Shown in pieces: positions 57,692 through 64,000 of a stretch of 64,000 nt of DNA. Source of the DNA: Neiella marina. GTDB lineage: Bacteria > Pseudomonadota > Gammaproteobacteria > Enterobacterales > Neiellaceae. The DNA lies in assembly GCF_002165625.1 (NCBI RefSeq), contig NZ_NGNS01000014.1, forward strand, positions 41,364 through 105,363, given 5' to 3'. Under the pieces are notes generated by a model. It searched no databases. It was not told the DNA's origin and was given only the letters and a program-made list of their open reading frames with translations. Each line of letters opens with the position of its first letter. The stretch's first letter is position 1. A program made the position numbers and the translations under genes.

Positions 57692-58581
57692 TGTTTATCC
57701 TCTACCGGAATATGCTGAATCACCTTAGTAATAGTGTAATTGGTAATTGTTTTCCCTGTTAGCTTTGTTTTTTCTTTGTACCAAACCCCATCGACCTCTA
57801 GTAAGTCATCTTTGGAAAATTTCTCTTGATTATCAGATACTCTCTTTAGAAATACAGGGTCAACAATTAGAGCGGTTAGGCTTCTAGCTGGATTATCTCT
57901 GTCAATGAGCTTCCATTTCGCCTTGGGGTTGTAGCTCAGATTTTCCACATAAAAAAAGCCAAAAATCTTGCCTTCGTCCACAACGTGCTTGTGATTTCGT
58001 CTGATGACAAGTTTCTCTTTGTCTTCTTTGGTTACTGTTATTAGGGGATGTTCTTTTGCTCCTTGATTGATTGTCAGGGAGTCTATCCCCTCTTCTGTCA
58101 ACGGAGTAGATATGTCGCTGATGGCTGCTCTAATCTTAGGGTTGGTTAGTATTGCGCACTCAAGCTCATTAAGTTCAACTCGGTCTCCATCAATATCAAT
58201 CGAGTAGCCCTGCTTACCTTGCTTTATTACTATTTCTGTGGTCGATAAATCCATGTTCTTCAGCAGTTCAATTGTTTTATTCAAAGCGGCGCAAATGGCA
58301 CCATAAATTGAACTGGTTTCGAAAGACTGCTGAGATTCTGATTCCTTGGTGAATAGTTTTATTAGCCACCACAGGGAGCCATCTCTGAAACCTCCTGATA
58401 GGAGTGCTTCAGTAGATATGTGTGAGCTATATATGCGGTTAGCTTCTTTGAAGGCCTCTAGGTAAATTGTTTCAAGGCCAGACATGCTGCTAGTGACAAG
58501 AGACACCTTCATTTGGTGTTGTTTGATTTTGTCTCCACTACCATTGTAGTGAATCTTTATTGATTGCTCGTGTTCGTCCAT
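57676..58581 (-). CDS. Uncharacterised 301 aa protein, first gene of unknown cassette
   Basis: Cytosolic protein with two apparent parts. The N-terminal part (about 1-110) has a pattern I-x-Y-x-G-...-H-x-M-x-V-...-L-...-F-x-E-A-N-R and F-R-D-G-S-L-W, like a family of phage/island-associated proteins that I know only as unnamed domains. The C-terminal part (about 205-295) is beta-rich: GFFYVENLSYNPKAKWKL, then ALIVDPVFLKRV and FSKDDLLEVDGVWY. No catalytic motif is visible. Codon use and base content look AT-richer than in surrounding core genes. First of three overlapping genes; the other two are small membrane proteins. Confidence 0.65.
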   Translation of the reverse strand: MDEHEQSIKIHYNGSGDKIKQHQMKVSLVTSSMSGLETIYLEAFKEANRIYSSHISTEALLSGGFRDGSLWWLIKLFTKESESQQSFETSSIYGAICAALNKTIELLKNMDLSTTEIVIKQGKQGYSIDIDGDRVELNELECAILTNPKIRAAISDISTPLTEEGIDSLTINQGAKEHPLITVTKEDKEKLVIRRNHKHVVDEGKIFGFFYVENLSYNPKAKWKLIDRDNPARSLTALIVDPVFLKRVSDNQEKFSKDDLLEVDGVWYKEKTKLTGKTITNYTITKVIQHIPVEDKQWKLM

Positions 58582-58828
58582 AAACTGCGGCTTTATCGTG
58601 TATTCCCATCATGTAAATATGTCACTTTTCAAGCTGTAATAGAATGTTTAAGCTCAAAAATGACTTACTAATTTGATGTTGACTTGGTTCGTGCTGGCTA
58701 CCGTATTAAATAAGCCTAACTGCTGTTGCTATGAGTGTTGTTTTTTATTGCTATCTACAGGTGTTATTTTTAACCAATTGATATTTATATATTAATATTG
58801 GTTTCTTGTCCTTGGGCCTGTTGTAGTG
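58582..58828. other. AT-rich gap between the unknown cassette and the GGDEF gene
   Basis: About 247 bp, AT-rich, no gene. It should hold the cassette's promoter on the - strand. An imperfect palindrome (58774-58801, CCAAT ... ATTGG with ATATT/AATAT inside) sits close to the point where similarity of the downstream gene to its family begins. Confidence 0.35.
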
Positions 58829-59545
58829 ATGCAAAAGGCCGTGGCAAACCTCAACGAAGATGAAATTCAAGCGCTAAAAAATCGTTGGTTAGGGGTGACA
58901 CTAAAGCAGCAGTTTGACTATCTGTTGTTGTGGAAAATTGCTGGAGTGGTGGCAATCATCGTGGTCTTAGGATTCCTCCGTTATCGCGAGCTAAGCACTC
59001 TCAATAGAAAAATATCTGAATCGAATCAACAGCTCATGACAGCCAAACGTGAGCTTGAATTACTCAGCACGACTGACCATTTGACCGGAATTGCCAACCG
59101 TAAAAAACTCGATGAGCAATTGATTCGGGAAATATATCGAACCAAGCGATATCAGCACCCGTTAGGGGTGATGCTCGTCGATTTCGATCGATTCAAACAA
59201 GTGAATGATACATTTGGCCACGCCATGGGAGATCGATTACTGTCGCAAGCCGCTACGATTTTTTCAGCCAATATCCGTCAATCAGATTTTGTCGGTCGTT
59301 GGGGCGGCGAAGAATTCATGTTGATCTGCCCAGAGACTCCGTTGGCATCGTTGGAAATTCTGGCAAATAACCTACGACAAACGATTGCCAATTCATCGTT
59401 TGAAACGGCTCAAGTGCAAACCGCAAGTTTTGGTATAGCCAGCTACCAACCAGGCGAGACCATGGAAGCTTTTTGGCAGCGAGCAGATAAGGCTTTGTAT
59501 CGAGCTAAAAAAGGTGGTCGTAATCGTGTCGAGGTTGCTTCATGA
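58829..59545 (+). CDS. GGDEF diguanylate cyclase, probably 5'-truncated
   Basis: 238 aa: residual N-terminal stretch, one transmembrane helix (about 33-54), a short coil and a GGDEF domain (about 75-235). The active site is GGEEF in GRWGGEEFMLI, and an inhibitory RxxD site (R-Q-S-D) lies five residues before it, so c-di-GMP synthesis with product feedback is predicted. Residues 1-32 (KAVANLNEDEIQALKNRWLG) look like the end of a periplasmic SBP_bac_3 domain, whose usual 200-plus preceding residues and signal peptide are absent. ATG 58829 follows a GTG. Expression in this form is uncertain. Confidence 0.8.
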   Translation: MQKAVANLNEDEIQALKNRWLGVTLKQQFDYLLLWKIAGVVAIIVVLGFLRYRELSTLNRKISESNQQLMTAKRELELLSTTDHLTGIANRKKLDEQLIREIYRTKRYQHPLGVMLVDFDRFKQVNDTFGHAMGDRLLSQAATIFSANIRQSDFVGRWGGEEFMLICPETPLASLEILANNLRQTIANSSFETAQVQTASFGIASYQPGETMEAFWQRADKALYRAKKGGRNRVEVAS

Positions 59546-59751
59546 CCCTCTGTAGCCTCACAATTTTGGTGACAATCTGACCATGTGGTCAGAAAAATTA
59601 TCACATCTTTCACATTCGTAAAATGTTTTTCAAGGAGGAGCCCATTTCATTGCAATAATGGTGTCCCGTTTCTAGCTGCAAGTTGGCGACGCCTTACTCC
59701 GCCTCACATGTGTTATTGGAGGCAGTTGAAATCTTTCCGAAGTCTGGATTT

Positions 59752-61293
59752 ATGCGTAGTAGTCATCATATCGTTTTTACCGCAACAGAAAGGAAGTCCC
59801 TTTTCAGATATGTCAGCTTGAGCTTTGTTCTCAGTGTAATGGTTGTAACTGTCGTTGCTTTCTTCGATATCAGAGATGAGCTATCGGAAGATGCATCGGA
59901 ACTAGTTGAGCGGCTTGAGGCGATTCACTTTGAAGGGGCTGACATTGCTGCCAAGCTTCAACAGATAGATGTCAAAGATTGTTCGGTTAGCCACCTTCAA
60001 AAGCTCCAAGCCATATTTAATCAACAGGTATTTATTCAAGCCATTAAGTATCGTTTGGAAAGTGGAGAACAATGCCAAGTAGGAAGCTATACCCCCTTTG
60101 TTAAAAGCGAGCGTATTCGGAGCCCTAGAGGCAATGAGATTATTGTTAATTACAGAAGCCCTGTTGATGTGGTCAGTTTTATGGCTCAGCATGGTGATTA
60201 TCAATTTGTTTATCCCGCGCTTATTTCGCCAGCATTTCTTTTGGTCGACACCAACTTTGAGATTGTACTCTCCTCCGAAGCGCTTAATGCTGATGAGTAC
60301 CAATATTTGATTGGAGAGTTCGGATTAAGAAGAGTATATGCGAAAGGTCAAAATGCTTGGTGGCCTGATTATGTTGTGATGACTGAATCCTGTGGAGAGC
60401 ATTCTGATTATTGTGCCATTTTGGGGTTCTCTCCTCGTCAATTTGCTGTCGTTTTCCTTGATTGGCTGGGGATCATTGTTGCTGCTAGTGTCGCATTCGC
60501 ATATTTCACTTATCGTAGTCTGAAGCGCAAGTATATTCGCCGTCGCTCGAGTCGATCGAGAATCCTCAGAGGATTAAAAAAGTCATTCTTTTTCTGTCAC
60601 TATCAACCCATCGTTGACTTGGCCAGCAGGCGTATTGTTGGGTGTGAAGTACTGGCTCGGTTCGAAGATGACTATGGCACAATGTCTCCGCTTGAGTTCA
60701 TTCCGTTGATTGCAGAGGCCAAGTTAACGTTGCCTTTTACGCAACTGATTATTGATAAAGCGATGGCTGAGCTTGCTGAATTGATCGATGAAACCAACAG
60801 CCTTAAAGTCAACTTCAATGTTTTTCCAGAGGATTTTGTCACTGACTCATTATGGCGCTATGTTGAGGGAGTATCGGCAAAATATCCGCTTTGCAAACTG
60901 GTTGTCGAAATCACTGAAGATCAACCGCTTGATGTGGGACAAGCGATCACGCATACCGACAGTGCGCAATCGAATGGCGTATTGATTGCGATGGATGATT
61001 TTGGCACTGGTTATTCAAATCTTGCTAGTTTACAAACGCTCAACTACGACATTCTAAAAATCGACAGGAGCTTCATTAAGGGGCTTGAGTTCGATGCCAT
61101 TGTCGCAAGTTTGCTACCTAATATTGTCGAGATAGCGAACAAATATGAGATGGTTGTCGTGGCAGAAGGCATCGAAACCGAAGAGCAGCTCAAAAGTCTA
61201 TTGGAGCTTGGGGTTCAACAGGGGCAAGGGTGGCTTTTTGCTAAACCGATGCCTATTCAAATGTTGAGTGACCATCTCTTACTGAACAGCTGA
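59752..61293 (+). CDS. CSS-motif EAL c-di-GMP phosphodiesterase
   Basis: 513 aa. N-terminal transmembrane helix (about 20-40), periplasmic CSS-type redox-sensing domain with D-C-S (near residue 84) and further Cys, second transmembrane helix (about 245-265), then an EAL domain (about 275-510). The signature reads E-V-L in CEVLARFE; N in NFNVFPEDF, E in VEITED, DD in AMDDFGTGYSN, K in KIDRSFI and E in AEGIETEEQ are all present, so it should be active. In E. coli, Cys oxidation state controls this class. ATG 59752 is used since the longer frame starts at TTG without a site. Confidence 0.88.
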   Translation: MRSSHHIVFTATERKSLFRYVSLSFVLSVMVVTVVAFFDIRDELSEDASELVERLEAIHFEGADIAAKLQQIDVKDCSVSHLQKLQAIFNQQVFIQAIKYRLESGEQCQVGSYTPFVKSERIRSPRGNEIIVNYRSPVDVVSFMAQHGDYQFVYPALISPAFLLVDTNFEIVLSSEALNADEYQYLIGEFGLRRVYAKGQNAWWPDYVVMTESCGEHSDYCAILGFSPRQFAVVFLDWLGIIVAASVAFAYFTYRSLKRKYIRRRSSRSRILRGLKKSFFFCHYQPIVDLASRRIVGCEVLARFEDDYGTMSPLEFIPLIAEAKLTLPFTQLIIDKAMAELAELIDETNSLKVNFNVFPEDFVTDSLWRYVEGVSAKYPLCKLVVEITEDQPLDVGQAITHTDSAQSNGVLIAMDDFGTGYSNLASLQTLNYDILKIDRSFIKGLEFDAIVASLLPNIVEIANKYEMVVVAEGIETEEQLKSLLELGVQQGQGWLFAKPMPIQMLSDHLLLNS

Positions 61294-61354
61294 GTATTGG
61301 CTCATATTCACGGTCTCGCAAAGTTATTTAAACTGCAGGCCGCAGAACGTGTGC

Positions 61355-61678
61355 TTAGGCAAGTTGTTTAAGCTGTTCAATGGCGCCGTCAAATTCGTAG
61401 TCATCAAGTAGATTTGAAGCTTTTTTCAACCGGCGCTGTTGTTCTCTGCTCAGTTCAAACTGGTGTAGCTCTTCGATCAATTGTTTCGCGTCTGGGTCGC
61501 CATCATCGCAAGTTTCAATCAGTACCGCGATACGCTCACTTAACTGCGCTGATGTGATTGGCTGTTTGGCTTGCTCAGCAACATCGTCAAACTCAATTGT
61601 TGCTAGTTGTGCGAGTAACTTATCTAAGCTTGTCTGGACTGCGATTCTGTACTCTTCTATTTGCCCCTTGTTGCTCAC
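61355..61678 (-). CDS. Small helical protein resembling the C-terminal tail of hybrid histidine kinases
   Basis: 107 aa, all helical in appearance. The second half (ETCDDGDPDAKQLIEEL..., then NLLDDYEFDGAIEQLKQLA) follows the pattern of the helical tail found after the receiver or Hpt modules of hybrid sensor kinases: L...D.DA..L...L......, AL..yDFD.A...L. No receiver or kinase domain accompanies it. Function unknown. Confidence 0.55.
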   Translation of the reverse strand: MSNKGQIEEYRIAVQTSLDKLLAQLATIEFDDVAEQAKQPITSAQLSERIAVLIETCDDGDPDAKQLIEELHQFELSREQQRRLKKASNLLDDYEFDGAIEQLKQLA

Positions 61679-61780
61679 TTCACAGGTTTTTTCGAGCTGC
61701 TCAGATATCGCTAGAACGAACAGCAGATAAATGCCATAACCGCCAACTAATCAATGGATAATGTGCATTTCTGGAGGGAC

Positions 61781-61808
61781 AAAAAAACGGTGCACCAGGC
61801 ACCGTTTA
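61781..61808 (-). terminator. Terminator of the upp-uraA operon
   Basis: On the - strand AAACGGTGC, loop CTGGT, GCACCGTTT followed by seven T. It lies 20 bp after the uraA stop. Confidence 0.92.
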
Positions 61809-61827
61809 CAACCGAGAATCATTGCAA

Positions 61828-63051
61828 TTAGTGGTGTTTGGCTTTTGGCAAGATCAAGTTCAACACGATAGCTGTTATTGCTGCCAGAGCGATGCCACGG
61901 AGAGTAAAGTCGCCAAACTCGAAGAACATGCCGCCTAAACCAAATACCAGCGTCAACGAGACAATAGTCATATTGCGAGGCAAGCTGATATCTTCTCCGG
62001 CCTTGACCAATGTATTCAAACCAATTGCTGCAATAGCACCGAACAACAAGGTCATGATACCGCCCATCACAGGAACCGGAATCGAATTCAGTAAGGCACC
62101 ACTTTTGCCGCAGAATGATAGCAAAATGGCGAATACTGCTGCCCAAATCATGATCACTGGGTTGAATGCTCGGGTCAGCGCAACAGCACCGGTTACTTCT
62201 GAATAGGTCGTGTTGGGTGGGCCGCCAAACATTGCCGCGGCTGAGGTAGCGACGCCGTCGCCCAAGAGAGTGCGTTTTAGACCCGGCTTTTTCAGGAAGT
62301 CTTTCCCGGCGACGTTGGAAATGGCAACCATATCGCCAATGTGTTCTACCGCTGGGGCAATAGCAATTGGCACGATAAATAAAATTGCTTCCCAGTGAAA
62401 TTCAGGCGCAGTAAAGTTTGGGATTGCAACCCAAGGTGCCGCAGCAACGCCGTCGAAACTGACCATACCCAACAATACCGCAATGACATAACCGACAATC
62501 AGTCCTGACAAAATAGGAACTAAACGCAGTAAACCTTTGCCTAAGATCGATACTAGAACAGTAACGATGAGCGCTGGCATCGACACCAACAAGGCCTGAT
62601 CGATACTAAACAACTCAATGGCGCCATCGCCGGTGCGTCCCAATGCCATATGAACAGCAACGGGCGCTAAATTGAGGCCAATGACCATGATCACTGGGCC
62701 TACTACAATGGGGGGTAGAATACGGTGAATGATCTCATTGCCACGCAATGCCACTAGGCCACTAAGTAGCATGTAAAAGACACCTGCTGCCATCAAGCCA
62801 GACATGGTTGCCGCGATGCCCCAAGTAGCGACACCGTGTGATATCGCCGGTATGAAAGCAAACGAAGAAGCCAGGAAGATTGGTACAGAGCGCTTGGTAA
62901 TGAAGTGAAACAGTAAGGTACCAATACCGGCGGTGAACAATGCTACGTTTGGATCTAAGCCGGTCAAAATTGGTACTAGCACCAAGGCGCCAAAGGCGAC
63001 AAATAGCATTTGGGCGCCAATCAATGCGGTGCGAACAGAGAAGGTTTGCAT
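61828..63051 (-). CDS. uraA: Uracil permease UraA
   Basis: 407 aa NCS2/NAT-family uracil:proton symporter with about 14 hydrophobic segments. Family segments: AIAPAVEHIGDMVAISNV and GGPPNTTYSEVTGAVALTR. Encoded 38 bp downstream of upp, as in E. coli, giving uptake plus conversion of uracil to UMP. Confidence 0.93.
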   Translation of the reverse strand: MQTFSVRTALIGAQMLFVAFGALVLVPILTGLDPNVALFTAGIGTLLFHFITKRSVPIFLASSFAFIPAISHGVATWGIAATMSGLMAAGVFYMLLSGLVALRGNEIIHRILPPIVVGPVIMVIGLNLAPVAVHMALGRTGDGAIELFSIDQALLVSMPALIVTVLVSILGKGLLRLVPILSGLIVGYVIAVLLGMVSFDGVAAAPWVAIPNFTAPEFHWEAILFIVPIAIAPAVEHIGDMVAISNVAGKDFLKKPGLKRTLLGDGVATSAAAMFGGPPNTTYSEVTGAVALTRAFNPVIMIWAAVFAILLSFCGKSGALLNSIPVPVMGGIMTLLFGAIAAIGLNTLVKAGEDISLPRNMTIVSLTLVFGLGGMFFEFGDFTLRGIALAAITAIVLNLILPKAKHH

Positions 63052-63089
63052 AGGTTTGTTGAGTCCTGCAGTGTGTTTTTTATTTAAAA

Positions 63090-63719
63090 TTATCGGGTGC
63101 CAAAAATCTTGTCGCCGGCATCACCAAGGCCAGGGATGATGTAACCTTTGTCGTTTAAGTGATCGTCGACAGAGGCAACATAAATATCGATATCTGGATG
63201 AGCCGCCTCTAGTTTGGCAATGCCTTCTGGTGCTGCGACCAAGAACAACCCTTGAATGTGTGTGCAACCTTTCTGCTTAAGCAAATCAACAGTGGCAATC
63301 AGTGTGCCGCCTGTCGCTAACATTGGATCAACGATGAGTGCGGTGCGCTCTTCAACGTCGCGAACTACTTTGTCGAAATAGGCCACTGGTTCTAATGTTT
63401 CTTCATCACGATAGAGGCCAACCACACTGATCTTGGCGTTTGGCAAAAGGGTTTGAACACCGTCTAGCATGCCCAACCCTGCTCGTAAAATCGGCACCAA
63501 AGTGATTTTTTTACCTTTGATGTTTTCAACCGCCAGTGGCGAACCTTGCCATCCTTCGATTTCAACCGTTTCGGTTTCGAGGTTGCGAGTGGCTTCATAG
63601 GTAAGCAAGGCACCAATTTCACTACAGAGTTCGCGGAATTGTTTGGTGCTGAGGCCTGCTTTACGCATAAGCCCAAGTTTGTGTTGCACCAGCGGGTGCT
63701 TGATTTCAAAAACGGCCAT
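63090..63719 (-). CDS. upp: Uracil phosphoribosyltransferase
   Basis: 209 aa, converts uracil and PRPP to UMP. The PRPP-binding motif [14 protein letters not shown] and the C-terminal uracil-binding segment [16 protein letters not shown] are present. Start ATG 63719 is chosen because AGGA lies 7 bp upstream and the N-terminus ([15 protein letters not shown]) matches the family; the longer frame adds 14 residues. Confidence 0.96.
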   Translation of the reverse strand: MAVFEIKHPLVQHKLGLMRKAGLSTKQFRELCSEIGALLTYEATRNLETETVEIEGWQGSPLAVENIKGKKITLVPILRAGLGMLDGVQTLLPNAKISVVGLYRDEETLEPVAYFDKVVRDVEERTALIVDPMLATGGTLIATVDLLKQKGCTHIQGLFLVAAPEGIAKLEAAHPDIDIYVASVDDHLNDKGYIIPGLGDAGDKIFGTR

Positions 63720-63758
63720 GATGGAGTCCTGACGTGATGGGGTAAAAATTGCGCGTAA

Positions 63759-63780
63759 CAAATAGCATAGCGACTATTTG
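63759..63780. promoter_or_regulatory. Inverted repeat upstream of upp
   Basis: CAAATAG and CTATTTG around an 8 bp centre, 40 bp before the upp start and close to where its promoter should be. It could be an operator; it does not match the PurR consensus. Confidence 0.3.
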
Positions 63781-63912
63781 CTATTGTTGATGCTTGACAA
63801 GTCTCAGGCAGGTGGTCGACTTCTGCACCGCCTTTGGCTGTCAACAAAACGAAACAGTCAATCAATGAAACATGAAAAAGCCAGTCCAATAGACCTGTCT
63901 CTTGATCACATC

Positions 63913-64000
63913 TTAGAGTTCAAGAGACTTGGCTAGCTCGTACCCTTCAAGGATGGCTTGTAATTTGAGCCATCCTTGCCACAGCACTTTAACTGAAGCT
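63913..64000 (-). CDS. 3' end of an unidentified gene (partial)
   Basis: An open - strand frame of 28 codons to a TAA at 63913-63915, reading ...VLWQGWLKLQAILEGYELAKSLEL. It runs off the window. A perfect 11 bp inverted repeat (63948-63958 with 63968-63978) lies within it, and a 9 bp one (63896-63904 with 63919-63927) overlaps the stop. No family can be assigned. Confidence 0.35.
   Translation of the reverse strand, partial: ASVKVLWQGWLKLQAILEGYELAKSLEL

Overview
The window is about 64 kb of a gammaproteobacterial chromosome, most likely a marine Alteromonadales-type organism. The evidence is gene content and order: an MSHA type IV pilus operon end (mshD-O-P-Q), mreBCD-maf-rng-yhdP-nitrilase-tldD, the mla, lpt, rpoN and PTS-Ntr blocks, rplM-rpsI-petABC-sspAB, and the dolP-diaA-yraN-lpoA/rsmI-rnpB block. 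No rRNA, tRNA, CRISPR array, transposase or integrase was seen. Most of the window is core genome; accessory material is concentrated at about 33.7-39.3 kb and 54.2-61.7 kb.

Layout. 0-5.3 kb: MSHA pilus minor pilins and MshQ. 5.3-16.8 kb: a YbaK-like deacylase facing a long + strand operon for cell shape, nucleotide sanitation, RNA processing, envelope lipid transport and TldD, ended by a strong terminator. 16.8-19.3 kb: darP (yjgA), pmbA, a GNAT, then a structured repeat. 19.5-28.8 kb: one long - strand operon, yrbG-kdsD-kdsC-lptC-lptA-lptB-rpoN-hpf-ptsN-rapZ-npr-mgtE. It combines LPS precursor synthesis and transport with sigma-54 and nitrogen-PTS regulation. 29.2-33.8 kb: mlaFEDCB-ibaG-murA, for outer-membrane lipid asymmetry and the first step of peptidoglycan synthesis. 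33.8-40.3 kb: a small NifW-like ORF, an FG-GAP/UnbV lipoprotein, two small unknown ORFs, a tandem double Old Yellow Enzyme and a divergent LysR regulator. 40.3-44.6 kb: degS, degQ, zapG and zapE. 44.6-49.9 kb: a second copy of the structured repeat, rplM-rpsI, petABC and sspAB. 50-54.2 kb: dolP, diaA, yraN, lpoA and rsmI. 54.2-61.3 kb: three c-di-GMP genes surrounding rnpB and an AT-richer three-gene cassette of unknown function. 61.3-64 kb: a small helical-tail protein, uraA, upp and the end of another gene.

Most unusual points: (1) a roughly 190 bp repeat present twice, whose long-range stems are kept by different sequences in the two copies; (2) a single ORF holding two complete Old Yellow Enzyme domains; (3) an EIIC-EAL gene broken by one in-frame amber codon; (4) an unrecognised three-gene cassette next to rnpB, followed by a GGDEF gene that seems to have lost its periplasmic sensor; (5) a NifW-like small ORF with no nitrogen-fixation genes nearby. 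Several start codons were moved downstream of the longest possible reading frame where a ribosome-binding site, a stop/start overlap or family length supports it; each case is stated in its entry.
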